Source: Psychrobacter sp. Cmf 22.2
GTDB lineage: Bacteria > Pseudomonadota > Gammaproteobacteria > Pseudomonadales > Moraxellaceae
Assembly: GCF_001921745.1 (NCBI RefSeq)
Contig: NZ_MRYA01000002.1
Coordinates: forward strand, 434,001 to 498,000
Reading direction: 5' to 3'
DNA length: 64,000 bases
In this document: piece by piece, positions 42,670 through 51,841 of the stretch
Layout of the letters: each line of letters starts with the position of its first letter
Numbering within the stretch: the stretch's first letter is position 1
Translations under genes and position numbers: made by a program
The notes under the pieces: model-generated
What the model was told of the DNA's origin: nothing
The model's database searches: none
Seen by the model: only the letters and a program-made list of their open reading frames with translations

Positions 42670-44643
42670 TTAATATCCCACCACTGCCGCATCGACAATG
42701 CGCGGATCAGAAGAACCATATACACCATTTGGCGTCAACATAATGGACTGCGTTGAGCCCATTGTGGCTTTTGGACTGACCGTATGTCCCATTGATTCGA
42801 GTTTTTTAACCGTGTCAATATTTAGTGCCTTTTCAGTGCGTATCTCATCAGGCAGCCATTGATCATGAATACGCGGTGCATGCGTGGCCTCTGCGATATT
42901 CATATCATGGTCGATGACATTGGAGATGATTTGGGTGACGGTAGTAATGATACGGCTACCGCCGGGGCTGCCAGTCACGATATAGGGTTTGCTGTCTTTG
43001 AATACTAAAGTTGGACTCATCGAGGATAGCGGACGTTTATTGGCTTCTACAGCATTTGCCTCACCGCCTAATAAACCATAGCCATTAGGCGTGCCTGGCT
43101 TCGCAGAAAAGTCGTCCATCTCGTTATTAAGTAATATACCGGTACCTTCAGCGACAAGTCCCGTACCGTATGAGAAGTTCAGCGTATAGGTATTGGAGAT
43201 CGCATTGCCGTCTTTATCCACGATAGAGAAATGCGTGGTTTGATCGCTCTCGTAGGGCAGTGGATTGTTGGCTTTAATTGTGGCTGCTGGCGTGGCCTTG
43301 TCTGGATTAATCAAGGTGCGCAGCTTATCTGCATATGCTTGAGCGGTGAGACCGCTGGCAGGCACATCGATAAAGTCTGAATCCCCTAAATACTCAGCTC
43401 GATCAGCGTAAGCCAGCTGCATCGCTTCCGCCATTAAATGAATGGTTTGTGCGCTATTTTGTCCATAGTCTTTAAGCGGATAGCCTTCTAAGATATTTAA
43501 AATCTGCACGATGTGAATACCACCAGAAGAGGGTGGCGGCATCGAGACAATTTCATAGCCACGATAGTCCCCTTTGACTGGCTCGCGAGCGATGGCTTCG
43601 TAATTAGCCAAATCCTGCAAGCTCATGCTACCGCCAGCGTCATTAACGGCTTTGACTAATTTATTCGCGGTCTCACCTTTATAAAAGCCATCAGCACCTT
43701 GCGCAGCAATTAATTTCAGCGAGCGAGCAAGTTCGGGCTGTTTTAAGCGTTCCCCAGGCTGATAGGCGCTACCATTAGGTTTAAAGAATATCTTCTTGGT
43801 GCTGGGCCATTTTTGCAATCGATCGCTTAAGGCTTCTAGCGATTCCGACAAGCCCGCAGTGACTTCTATACCGTCCTCAGCTAGTGCAATTGCTGGCGCC
43901 ATTACTTGTTCGCGGCTCATGGTGCCATGAGCTTCTAACGCTTTTAAAAGCCCTGCGACTGTCCCCGGCACACCAATAGCTAAACCATGAAAGCGCGATA
44001 AGTCGCTGACGGCGTTGCCTTCTTCATCGAGATACATATCACGCGAGGCACTACTCGGTGCTTTTTCACGGTAATCGAGCGCCACCGTTTTGCCCTTCTC
44101 GGCATCATAAATCATCATAAAGCCGCCGCCACCGATGTTCCCAGCGCGCGGTAAGGTAACGGCTAAGGCAAAGCCAACAGCGACGCCAGCATCAACGGCA
44201 TTGCCACCGTCTTTTAGAATCTGTAAGCCAATGTCAGAGGCCAATGCTTCTTGAGTGGCGACCATGCCGTTCTTTGCCCAGACCGGATGATGGATAGCAT
44301 CTTCAGAGTAGATGGCTTGATCGGCTTTGGCATTGCTAGTCGTTGAGGTAAGCGTATTGGTTTTCGCTCGGGTGATGCGCTGAGTCTCAAGTACGACCGT
44401 TGGGTTGTCCGTCATGATGGCGAGATTGATGGCGCTAGTATTGATCGAGGTATCATTTATCACATTGGCATCAGTTGGTGCAACGGGTTCAAGCGCATGA
44501 GCAGATACAGACAGCAAGATTGTACTGCTAATCAATAGCATCGCAGATTTTAATGTCGTTTTTAATACTATTTTACTTTGATAATTTTGGTGGTTGTGAG
44601 AGGAAGTAATATCGTTATGAGGTTGAGAAGGTATTTTTTGCAT
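42670..44643 (-). CDS. ggt: Gamma-glutamyltransferase
   Basis: The product has 657 residues from the ATG at 44643, preceded by AAAGGA; an upstream in-frame start at 44682 lies before the ribosome binding site. A signal peptide SAMLLISSTILLSVSAHA ends near residue 53. NIGGGGFMMIYDAEKGKTVALDYREKAP is the donor region. The self-processing nucleophile is Thr470 in TTHFSIVDKDGN, and PSPTL/GSPGGSRIITTVTQ follow in the small subunit. It hydrolyses or transpeptidates glutathione and gamma-glutamyl compounds in the periplasm, giving Cys-Gly and glutamate. It runs straight into glcDEF, which is unusual. Confidence 0.94.
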   Translation of the reverse strand: MQKIPSQPHNDITSSHNHQNYQSKIVLKTTLKSAMLLISSTILLSVSAHALEPVAPTDANVINDTSINTSAINLAIMTDNPTVVLETQRITRAKTNTLTSTTSNAKADQAIYSEDAIHHPVWAKNGMVATQEALASDIGLQILKDGGNAVDAGVAVGFALAVTLPRAGNIGGGGFMMIYDAEKGKTVALDYREKAPSSASRDMYLDEEGNAVSDLSRFHGLAIGVPGTVAGLLKALEAHGTMSREQVMAPAIALAEDGIEVTAGLSESLEALSDRLQKWPSTKKIFFKPNGSAYQPGERLKQPELARSLKLIAAQGADGFYKGETANKLVKAVNDAGGSMSLQDLANYEAIAREPVKGDYRGYEIVSMPPPSSGGIHIVQILNILEGYPLKDYGQNSAQTIHLMAEAMQLAYADRAEYLGDSDFIDVPASGLTAQAYADKLRTLINPDKATPAATIKANNPLPYESDQTTHFSIVDKDGNAISNTYTLNFSYGTGLVAEGTGILLNNEMDDFSAKPGTPNGYGLLGGEANAVEANKRPLSSMSPTLVFKDSKPYIVTGSPGGSRIITTVTQIISNVIDHDMNIAEATHAPRIHDQWLPDEIRTEKALNIDTVKKLESMGHTVSPKATMGSTQSIMLTPNGVYGSSDPRIVDAAVVGY

Positions 44644-44796
44644 CGCAAATTCCTTTTTACGAGTAGGTGGGAAATCACACAAGAGTGATAAAAAAAACGG
44701 TTAGATATTTATCTATATATAGCAAGTTATATAGATAGTAACGAATATACAAGCTAGGTCAAAGCAGTTTATCAACTTTTATATTTTAATATTACT

Positions 44797-44930
44797 AGAG
44801 CGTGTCCTCAATCTGAACGAGTGAACTTCTAATGGGCTAAAAATGGCTATATTTCCGTACCATTCTCAGAGAAAGAATTTTTAAAGTTAATTAAAATATC
44901 AGATTGATTTGAATGTAAATGTGGAGAACT
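44797..44930. other. Non-coding block upstream of ggt, possibly a short dispersed element
   Basis: The 389-base gap 44644-45032 holds a block starting GAGCGTGTCCTCAATCTG and running to TGTAAATGTGGAG. It has no ORF of note and looks unlike the flanking plain A+T-rich DNA. I suspect a short repeat but see no second copy in this window. Confidence 0.25.
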
Positions 44931-44963
44931 AAAAAGCGCACCGTTCATACGATGCGCTTTTTT
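44931..44963 (-). terminator. Terminator after the CpxP/Spy-like gene
   Basis: AAAAAGCGCA pairs with TGCGCTTTTT around a 12-base loop, 70 bases beyond the stop of the leftward gene at 45033. A and T runs on both sides make it bidirectional. Confidence 0.8.
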
Positions 44964-45032
44964 GTGTCTGAACTAATACTTAGACTAACGAGATAGTCAG
45001 TATTGCCATAACGTTATAACGACTGACATATT

Positions 45033-45590
45033 TTAGTTCTGCATTTTTTGGCGCTCTGAGCCTTTATGACCTTTAGCCATTCTATCAGCCTTAATTGCTT
45101 CTAGCTTTTGGCGCTGCTCAGCGGTGAGTACTTGCATTATCGCGCTGTGGTTTTGCATACGATTGCCAGAATTGTTTTGTCTAATAGTAGCGATCTGCGC
45201 TTGCTGCGTTGCTGTTAGATTCAATTCTGATAAAGGACTGTTTTTACCGCCTTTATTATGCGAGCGGCGATGTCCTTTAGCTTGTCTTTCTGACTTTAAG
45301 GTTTCAAGTTGAGCGCGCTGCTCTGCTGTAAGTATCGCTAGCATTGCTTCACGATTTTGCATACGCTCACCGCGATTGTTTTGTTTAAGTGCTTGTAGTT
45401 GCGCCTGCTGCGTGGCTGTCAAATCTAGCTGCGACATTGGACCTCTCATGCCGCCTTTTTTCATACCATCTTTATGCTGCATTTTGCTGGTCGTTGGTGC
45501 TGTATCAGTGGTTGCGTTGACACTTGTACAAGCGGTAACTGCAAATACGCTAGACATTGCTAGTACTGAACCCATTAATAATTTTTTCAT
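45033..45590 (-). CDS. Internally duplicated CpxP/Spy-like envelope lipoprotein
   Basis: This 185-residue protein has a signal sequence, MKKLLMGSVLAMSSVFAVTAC, with a lipobox-like VTAC giving Cys21. The mature part holds four LTxxQ motifs in two near-identical modules: LTATQQAQLQAL plus LTAEQRAQLETL, then LTATQQAQIATI plus LTAEQRQKLEAI. Each is followed by basic RQAKGH or RMAKGH. LTxxQ repeats define CpxP/Spy periplasmic chaperone/inhibitor proteins, which normally have one set. The N-terminal linker is Met/His/Lys-rich. It is divergent from cpxR-cpxA, as cpxP is in E. coli, so it probably dampens the CpxA-like sensor. AGGA precedes the ATG. Confidence 0.8.
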   Translation of the reverse strand: MKKLLMGSVLAMSSVFAVTACTSVNATTDTAPTTSKMQHKDGMKKGGMRGPMSQLDLTATQQAQLQALKQNNRGERMQNREAMLAILTAEQRAQLETLKSERQAKGHRRSHNKGGKNSPLSELNLTATQQAQIATIRQNNSGNRMQNHSAIMQVLTAEQRQKLEAIKADRMAKGHKGSERQKMQN

Positions 45591-45674
45591 AAAAATATCC
45601 TGTATTTAATTCGGTTTGGTTAAATGAACATTAAGTTTTTATCTTGCAAGCATGATGTTTAGGGAGTTATAGAT

Positions 45675-45721
45675 AAGTACTGTCAGCCAATCTATAAGCA
45701 CGCTGTATAAAAGCAGTACTT
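45675..45721. promoter_or_regulatory. Inverted repeat in the cpxP-like/cpxR divergent promoter
   Basis: AAGTACTG (45675) and CAGTACTT (45714-45721) are perfect inverted copies 31 bases apart in the divergent gap. A classical GTAAA-N5-GTAAA CpxR box was not found. It could be the autoregulatory site. Confidence 0.3.
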
Positions 45722-45862
45722 GCTGTTGATAGGAGCTATCTTACGACAGTTAAAGGTTGCGAACATTTATGAAGTATTAAGAAAGGTAACGTTTATAGCG
45801 TATTGATAAGCACTTGCCTGATAATATGGGTGATAACGCTATTAAGGCTCAAGGAGACAGAT

Positions 45863-46549
45863 GTGCCAAATATATTGTTAGGTGATGATGACGAAGAGTT
45901 GACCCAGTTATTACAAGAATACTTGCACAATCACGGTATTCAATGCGATTGCGTTCATGATGGTGAGGCGGTCTTACAGAAACTTAAAACCGCATCTAAT
46001 GGTACTTCCGTTTATGATTTGCTGGTGCTTGATATTATGATGCCAAAAATCGATGGGCTTAGTGTGCTGCGTCAATTGCCGAATATTAGTGATATTCCAG
46101 TCATTATGTTGACGGCAAAAGGTGAAGAGATCGATCGTATCATTGGGCTTGAGCTTGGTGCTGATGATTACATTACTAAACCCTGCAATCCGCGTGAGTT
46201 GCTGGCACGCATCAATGCCGTCATCAAGCGCACTAATGCGGCAGCATCAGAGCATACGCCGCTACCAGAGAGTCGTTTGCATCTGGATCAAAATCAGCGG
46301 CTTTGTCAGATAGATGGTGTAGAGCTACAAGTGACGGGGACAGAATTTGATTTGTTGGTCGCGCTACTCAAACAAAAAGGCGAGGTGGTGAGTAAGGCGT
46401 GGCTATCAGAGCATGTGTTGCAGCGTGAACTGCAGCCGTTCGATCGTAGCCTTGATGTACATGTCTCGCGCCTACGCAAAAAACTCCAACCTTTCCACGA
46501 TGAGCCTATCAAAGCTATCCGTGGTAAAGGCTATCAGCTGGTGCTGTAA
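45863..46549 (+). CDS. cpxR: CpxR-like OmpR-family response regulator
   Basis: The product has 228 residues from the GTG at 45863, which has AAGGAG 6 bases upstream; the longer frame lacks a ribosome binding site. The receiver has the acidic pocket GDDDEE, phosphoacceptor Asp57 in LVLDIMMPKIDGL, TAKGEE, and KPCNPRELL, where the usual KPF has become KPC. The DNA-binding winged helix has TGTEFDLLVALL, RELQPFDRSLDVHVSRLRKKL and IRGKGYQL, very close to CpxR. It should activate envelope-stress genes including the divergent CpxP-like gene. It overlaps the kinase gene as TAATG. Confidence 0.9.
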   Translation: MPNILLGDDDEELTQLLQEYLHNHGIQCDCVHDGEAVLQKLKTASNGTSVYDLLVLDIMMPKIDGLSVLRQLPNISDIPVIMLTAKGEEIDRIIGLELGADDYITKPCNPRELLARINAVIKRTNAAASEHTPLPESRLHLDQNQRLCQIDGVELQVTGTEFDLLVALLKQKGEVVSKAWLSEHVLQRELQPFDRSLDVHVSRLRKKLQPFHDEPIKAIRGKGYQLVL

Positions 46550-48114
46550 TGACGGACTCATCGATGAAACCTGCCAAGAAAGCTATTAACAATCAAAGTC
46601 TTAATCAAGCGCCTAAATTTAAGGTACGAATCACGCTGTTTTGGCGTTTGTTTCTAAGCCTGTTATTAACGATTCTGATCACCTCTATTTTATCTATCGT
46701 GGTGGAGCGCTGGCTGGTCGAAAAAGCACTGAATGCTCGCATGGATGTACAAATTGATAGTTTATTAATTAAGCGTCAAGAGATGGTTGAAGCCTTACAA
46801 GTGGGTGATTTAACTACCGTTAGGCAGATGTATCGTGAAGACCGATGGCTTATGAATCAAATCAGAGTCTACGACGAGCAAGGCGCCATTATATTTCCGC
46901 GTTATCGAGATAGAGAGGAGCGTAGGCAAGAACATAGGCAGGAACGGATGCCAGATGAAAGGCAGGTAATGAGGCCTTCATCAATGCCACCGATTCGAGC
47001 AAATATAGTTAATCCCGATAGTCGTCCTGAGTTGGCTGACGTGACGGTCGTCTTACCAGATGAGCAGGCAGTCATTGTACAATTGCGTCCGCATCTGCGT
47101 TTTGCCGACGTTGTAGCGCTGCAACGCGGTAATTTTCCGATACGTTTATTACTGATTATTGTTTTTAGCGTCTTAGTTTGTATTTTGCTGAGTCGTACGC
47201 TGACCCAGCGTATTCGCCGTGTACAAAACACAGTGCACCGTATGATTGACGGCGATTATCAGGCTAATCCAAATTTATCCAAAATGGGAGACGATGAGCT
47301 TGGTTTACTCGCGAAAGACGTGGCCAAGCTCTCAACACGACTGGCAGAGAGTGAGCTGGCACGCAAGCAGATGCTCAGTGACATCTCGCATGAGCTGCGC
47401 TCGCCATTGGCACGGCTTGACGTTGCGACTGAGCTGACGCGAGACTTTGCGCCGAATGCCAATCGTTACCTTGATCGTATTGATAAAGAATCTGCGCGGA
47501 TGAATGAGCTGATTGAGCAAATCATTCATATTCAGTCCCTGCAAATGCAGCAATATACGATCGACAATCTAGAAAATGAAGTGGTTGATATTGCTGAGAT
47601 TATCAGTGAGATTGGACAAGATGTCTGCTTTGAGTTTCAACAGAAAAACGTGCGCTGGCAATGGCAGCCGGATGAGTTATCATTGACAGATTCTTTATTA
47701 GCTACGCCTTTATCAACGACTTCTCCAGAAACTCCTTGGACAGTGCTGGGCAATCAAGAACAGCTACACAGTGCACTTGAAAACGTCATTCGTAATGCTT
47801 TTATGCACACTGCCGCTGATTCAACGGTTATTGCTGAGATTAAACAAGCAGAGATGGATGGTAAAAGACCTGCTATTCAAATCAGCATTATAGACGAAGG
47901 CGGCGGTGTTGCGGATAAAGATTTGGAGCGTATTTTTCAGCCGTTTGTAAGGCTTGATTCTGCCCGTCATCGCGAAACTGGCGGCTATGGATTAGGATTA
48001 GCGATCGTCCATGCAGTTGTGATGGCACACAAGGGTCAGATTCATGTCTATAATCGCCAAGATAATATCCAAGGGTTGGTGGTACAGATTGTGTTGCCTG
48101 CCTATTCTAGGTAA
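46549..48114 (+). CDS. cpxA: CpxA-like sensor histidine kinase
   Basis: This is a 521-residue membrane kinase with TM1 at about 33-52 and TM2 at 197-219. Its periplasmic part includes a very charged Arg/Glu/Gln stretch, YRDREERRQEHRQERMPDER, not known to me from E. coli CpxA. HAMP follows, then the H-box MLSDISHELRSPLARL with His281, N-box NVIRNAFMH, and G-box GGYGLGLAI (from 478). It senses envelope stress and phosphorylates CpxR. ATG overlaps the cpxR stop by one base. A basic N-terminal 25 residues are cytoplasmic. The charged periplasmic run may bind metal or the basic CpxP-like protein, which is inference. Confidence 0.88.
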   Translation: MTDSSMKPAKKAINNQSLNQAPKFKVRITLFWRLFLSLLLTILITSILSIVVERWLVEKALNARMDVQIDSLLIKRQEMVEALQVGDLTTVRQMYREDRWLMNQIRVYDEQGAIIFPRYRDREERRQEHRQERMPDERQVMRPSSMPPIRANIVNPDSRPELADVTVVLPDEQAVIVQLRPHLRFADVVALQRGNFPIRLLLIIVFSVLVCILLSRTLTQRIRRVQNTVHRMIDGDYQANPNLSKMGDDELGLLAKDVAKLSTRLAESELARKQMLSDISHELRSPLARLDVATELTRDFAPNANRYLDRIDKESARMNELIEQIIHIQSLQMQQYTIDNLENEVVDIAEIISEIGQDVCFEFQQKNVRWQWQPDELSLTDSLLATPLSTTSPETPWTVLGNQEQLHSALENVIRNAFMHTAADSTVIAEIKQAEMDGKRPAIQISIIDEGGGVADKDLERIFQPFVRLDSARHRETGGYGLGLAIVHAVVMAHKGQIHVYNRQDNIQGLVVQIVLPAYSR

Positions 48115-48215
48115 CTTGCACAGCAGTTACCTGCACAGCAATATAAATTGTCTTAATAGCAGAACTTATGGTCATTTAATTGAATGGCCGTTTTAGATAA
48201 GCTATTTTGAAAAAG

Positions 48216-48872
48216 CTATTTAAGTGCAATCGTATAGCTCTGTGGCTTGTCTTGCAAATTGTAAGCTTCAATAGCTTGTAATTTGAATTCATTACGATCG
48301 TAAAGGCTAGGATCCTCAGCAGCTCTCGACTCGAGCAGATCCATGGTGGAGTAATAGTTTTCATCTGAGAAATCACCAAAAAGATTTTTGGCGATATAGT
48401 TTAAGTACTTTTTATTGTAGCCCCGTATCTCAAACTCCGTATAGTAGCTGTCTTTTTCACGACTGATGACGAGATTATCGGTTATCTCTAGACGTGATGG
48501 ACAGTTAAAACATCCTGGAACAAACTGCACATCTTTTATATCGACTTGACTGAGTAAATCCTGTGTTTTGGTTGTTTGACTATTATAATTTACATTGGAC
48601 TTAGTCGTATATTTGCAGGCCTCATTATCTATTATTCTAATTCGGTTAATCTGATTCTTCTTATCTGTTTCTACATGAAGGCTGCAATCCGCAGATTGTT
48701 GGTTGCTATAACCACCTAAACTCTGCTTTTTTAATCCCAAGTTATATTTCTTATTTAGGGTGTTTATGCTTTTACCCAAAGAGCTTGGTTTGATAAAGTT
48801 TTGATAGTCTGCTGCATGGACAGGTATAGAGATAGTAGCGATTAAGCTGGATATTAATAACGTTTTCTTCAT
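48216..48872 (-). CDS. Exported protein of unknown function
   Basis: This 218-residue protein has a clear Sec signal, MKKTLLISSLIATISIPVHA, and cleavage after Ala20. No known domain was recognised. The mature part has four Cys residues, in ADCSLHV, EACKYTT and GCFNC (a C-x-x-C pair). The first part has NKKYNLGLKKQ, and near 118-122 the CFNC pair precedes PSRLEITDNLVIS. It looks like a small periplasmic beta protein with two disulfides or a metal site. It is convergent with cpxA, 101 bases apart. Codon use looks like its neighbours. I propose no function. Confidence 0.75.
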   Translation of the reverse strand: MKKTLLISSLIATISIPVHAADYQNFIKPSSLGKSINTLNKKYNLGLKKQSLGGYSNQQSADCSLHVETDKKNQINRIRIIDNEACKYTTKSNVNYNSQTTKTQDLLSQVDIKDVQFVPGCFNCPSRLEITDNLVISREKDSYYTEFEIRGYNKKYLNYIAKNLFGDFSDENYYSTMDLLESRAAEDPSLYDRNEFKLQAIEAYNLQDKPQSYTIALK

Positions 48873-48993
48873 AACTTATACCTAAATTTCGAGAGCATTA
48901 GTTCACTTAATACAACCATCAAAGACGGGCTCTAAGTCAACTTTGTAAGCTTAACGCAATTATAGTCAACTTGTTATCTGAATGCTATCACCA

Positions 48994-49020
48994 TAAAAAA
49001 GCCCCAATACGGGGTTTTTG
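48994..49020. terminator. Orphan terminator hairpin in the 48873-49359 gap
   Basis: AAAAAGCCCC-AATAC-GGGGTTTTTG is a short, strong hairpin with T run. No plus-strand gene ends just before it (cpxA ends 880 bases earlier), so its transcript is not obvious. Confidence 0.6.
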
Positions 49021-49080
49021 ATTAATTATGGGGTTAGAGAAAGGGTTAAGACAATGATTAAAAACATAATAATCTCGCTT

Positions 49081-49132
49081 GTCATTAACGATACGGACTA
49101 GTCATTAGCAAAGTTAATGACCTAGTAGTTCA
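49081..49132 (+). promoter_or_regulatory. Mutually exclusive hairpins upstream of the fad operon
   Basis: GTCATTAAC (49081) can pair with GTTAATGAC (49113-49121), while ACTAGTCATTA (49098) can pair with TAATGACCTAGT (49116-49127, one-base bulge). The same 3' arm serves both, as in an attenuator, but it lies 230 bases before the first gene. Confidence 0.3.
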
Positions 49133-49227
49133 TGAGCTTTGGTTTGGCAGTCATTGTATAAACAAGTATAGTAAATAATCAAACTACCTACAGTCAGTTC
49201 GAAATAAATTCGATACGTTAATAGCCA

Positions 49228-49335
49228 AGTGCTGCTGGGGTAAATTTTTTGCAGCCTCTGTCACGCTTGCGAACAGCACGCAAGAAAAATTTACCCCAGC
49301 AGCACTGTATCAGTTTTAAAGTGAACCAACTATAG
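49228..49335 (-). repeat. Dispersed imperfect-palindrome repeat, copy B
   Basis: The copy is better preserved than copy A. AGTGCTGCTGGGGTAAATTT at 49228 and its inverted form ending AGCAGCACT at 49306 make a long hairpin. Inside are GCAGCCTCTGTC and CAGCACGCAAGAAAAA, and on the 3' side GTATCAG and CTATAG match copy A's left flank (5251-5290) when inverted. It lies 25 bases before the start of the beta-oxidation operon. Confidence 0.75.
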
Positions 49336-49359
49336 CAACCTAAAACCAAGGATGGATCA

Positions 49360-50511
49360 ATGACTATTGCATGCTTTAAGCCAAAATGGATGGATGAAGA
49401 GATTGAAATGCTGCATGAGAGTGCGCTCAAAGTATTTAGAGATTGGGAAGCACACGATGAGAAGTGGCGTGAAAACGGTATGCTCGATCGGGAGGCTTGG
49501 CTAGAAGCGGGCGAGATGGGGTTTTTATGTGCCTCAATGCCAGAAGAATACGGCGGGGCAGGTGGTGATTTTCGCCATGAAGCCGCGCTGATTTATGCGC
49601 AATCTGAAGCCAATCAAGCGGGCTTCGGTGGCTTTTTGCATTCAGGCATCGTCGCCCCTTATATTTTGCATCATGGTACTGAAGCGCAAAAGCAGGCGTG
49701 GCTACCCAAAATGGCAACGGGTGAGTTAATCGGCGCGATTGCTATGACTGAGCCGGGCACAGGCTCAGATTTGCAAAACATCAAAACCTACGCAGTCAAA
49801 GAAGGTGATGATTATATTATCAATGGCTCAAAGACCTTTATCACTAACGGTCAACTGGGTAATTTAATCATTGTTGCCTGCAAAACTGACCGATCTCTTG
49901 GCGCTAAAGGCGTATCGCTTATCGTTGTTGAAACCGATAATGCTCCGGGGTTTGAGCGTGGCAAAAAGCTCAAAAAACTTGGTATGGCATCACAAGATAC
50001 TTCTGAGTTGTTTTTTAATAATATGCGTGTGCCGCAAGCCAATTTATTGGGTACGGCTGAAGGATTAGGTTTTACGCAATTAATGCAAGAATTACCGCAG
50101 GAGCGCCTAATCGTAGCGTTGGCAGCGATTGGGGCGATGAAGTTGGCTCTGGACTTAACTATCGACTATACCAAAGAGCGCACGGCTTTTGGCAAGCCAG
50201 TATGGAGCTTTCAAAATACCCGCTTTAAGCTGGCAGAATGTAACAGCCATTATATTGCCTCAAGTGCCTTGTGTGATGCCGCTATTGAAGCATTGGTCGA
50301 AGATAAGCTCACGGTACAGCATGCCGCTTTAATCAAATATTGGGTGACCGAAAAACAGTGCATCGTAATGGATGAGTGTGTGCAGTTATTTGGTGGTTAT
50401 GGCTATATGATGGAATATCCGATTGCGCGTTTGTACGCTGATGCACGGGTTCAGAAAATCTATGGCGGTACTAATGAGATTATGAAAGAGCTGGCGTCAC
50501 GCTTTATGTAA
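49360..50511 (+). CDS. Acyl-CoA dehydrogenase (IVD/LCAD-type base position)
   Basis: This is a 383-residue FAD enzyme. GAIAMTEPGTGSDLQNIKT (125-143) and YIINGSKTFITNG hold FAD and acyl-CoA, and ERTAFGKPVWSFQNTRF is the C-terminal domain. At the usual medium-chain base site, YEGT, it has IYGGTNEI with Gly instead of Glu. LPQERLIVA provides Glu248, aligned with the base of isovaleryl- and long-chain enzymes. It introduces the trans-2 double bond as the first step of beta-oxidation. AAGGA precedes the ATG, and thiolase follows by 65 bases. Chain or branched-substrate preference is uncertain. Confidence 0.93.
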   Translation: MTIACFKPKWMDEEIEMLHESALKVFRDWEAHDEKWRENGMLDREAWLEAGEMGFLCASMPEEYGGAGGDFRHEAALIYAQSEANQAGFGGFLHSGIVAPYILHHGTEAQKQAWLPKMATGELIGAIAMTEPGTGSDLQNIKTYAVKEGDDYIINGSKTFITNGQLGNLIIVACKTDRSLGAKGVSLIVVETDNAPGFERGKKLKKLGMASQDTSELFFNNMRVPQANLLGTAEGLGFTQLMQELPQERLIVALAAIGAMKLALDLTIDYTKERTAFGKPVWSFQNTRFKLAECNSHYIASSALCDAAIEALVEDKLTVQHAALIKYWVTEKQCIVMDECVQLFGGYGYMMEYPIARLYADARVQKIYGGTNEIMKELASRFM

Positions 50512-50576
50512 GCGACTTGTTTTAAATAATCGAAAATTTTATTAAGACTATTTCATTAAGACTATAAGGACATAGC

Positions 50577-51785
50577 ATGATTCAGACGGCTTATATTTAC
50601 GACGCCATTCGTACTCCTCGCGGTAAAGGCAAAGCAGGTGGCAGCTTAAATCAAGCGACCCCCATTTGGCTAGTACGCACCTTACTTAATGCCATGCAAC
50701 AGCGCAATGATTTAGACACTAGCTTGGTCGATGATGTGGTGCTCGGCTGTGTGACCCCAATCGGCGAACAGGGTGCAGATATTGCCCGTATTGCGGTGCT
50801 TGATGCGGGCTGGCATGAAACGGTCGCTGGCGTGACGTTATCGCGGTTTTGCGCCTCTGGCCTTGAATCAATTAACTTGGCGGCGAGTAAAATCATGTCA
50901 GGTATGGAGGATATGGTCGTTGCAGGCGGTGTGGAATCAATGAGCCGTGTAAAAATGGGCGCAGATGGCGGTGCTTGGTTTATGGATCCGCGGATAAATT
51001 CAGTGACTGGCTTTGCTCCGCAAGGTGTTGGTGCCGATACCATTGCCACCCTCGAAGGGTTTAGTCGTACAGATGTTGATGCCTTTGCTACCGAGTCGCA
51101 TCACCGTGCTGCTAACGCATGGGCTGCTGGTTACTATGACAATGCGGTGATACCTGTGCATGATTTAAATGGTCGCTTGCTTTTAGATAAAGATGAGACC
51201 ATTCGTCCCGATACGACAGTCAATACCTTAGCAGGGCTCAAGCCTTCGTTTGCATCGCTTGGTGCGATGGGTTTTGATAGCGTCTTGTTGGATAAATATA
51301 CCAGTATCGAGCGCATCAATCATGTGCATCATGCCGGTAATTCCTCTGGTATCGTTGATGGCTCTGCGCTTTGCCTTTTGGGGAGCGAAGCTGCGGGTAA
51401 AAAAGCAGGATTGCGCCCGCGTGCAAGAGTCATTATGGCGTCGGTTATTGGCTCTGAGCCCTCTATTATGCTGACCGGTCCGACACCTGCTTGCCAGAAA
51501 GCTCTCAAAAGAGCCGGTATGACGGCAGCCGATATTGATCTATGGGAGATTAACGAAGCGTTCGCTGCGATACCGATGAAGACGGCGAAAGATTTGGGTG
51601 TCTCACTGGACAAAGTCAATGTTAATGGTGGCGCTATTGCCATGGGACATCCGCTAGGAGCCACTGGAGCCATGCTGCTCACCACTGTGCTTGAGGAATT
51701 AGAGCGTCGTGATCTAAAAACGGCCATGATTACGCTTTGTGTCGGTGGCGGTATGGGTATCGCCACTATCATTGAGCGTGTATAA
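50577..51785 (+). CDS. Thiolase (acetyl-CoA acyltransferase)
   Basis: This is a 402-residue thiolase with the full catalytic set. Cys92 is in [12 protein letters not shown], His358 in [12 protein letters not shown] and Cys388 in TLCVGGGMG. The NEAFA-type motif appears as INEAFAAIP. It splits 3-oxoacyl-CoA with CoA to give acetyl-CoA and a shorter acyl-CoA, the last step of beta-oxidation; a biosynthetic role is less likely in this operon. It lies between the acyl-CoA dehydrogenase and the FadB/FadJ-type gene on the same strand. ATG is preceded by AAGGA. Confidence 0.93.
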   Translation: MIQTAYIYDAIRTPRGKGKAGGSLNQATPIWLVRTLLNAMQQRNDLDTSLVDDVVLGCVTPIGEQGADIARIAVLDAGWHETVAGVTLSRFCASGLESINLAASKIMSGMEDMVVAGGVESMSRVKMGADGGAWFMDPRINSVTGFAPQGVGADTIATLEGFSRTDVDAFATESHHRAANAWAAGYYDNAVIPVHDLNGRLLLDKDETIRPDTTVNTLAGLKPSFASLGAMGFDSVLLDKYTSIERINHVHHAGNSSGIVDGSALCLLGSEAAGKKAGLRPRARVIMASVIGSEPSIMLTGPTPACQKALKRAGMTAADIDLWEINEAFAAIPMKTAKDLGVSLDKVNVNGGAIAMGHPLGATGAMLLTTVLEELERRDLKTAMITLCVGGGMGIATIIERV

Positions 51786-51841
51786 GCTATCTGTAAGACG
51801 ATGGTTAAATAATAAGTTTGAATTTAAAAAAAGGAATAGTA

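Noticed and set aside
51329..51772. 147-codon frame opposite the thiolase gene
   Set aside because: Antisense shadow of a fully conserved thiolase that contains His358 and Cys388; no start signal.
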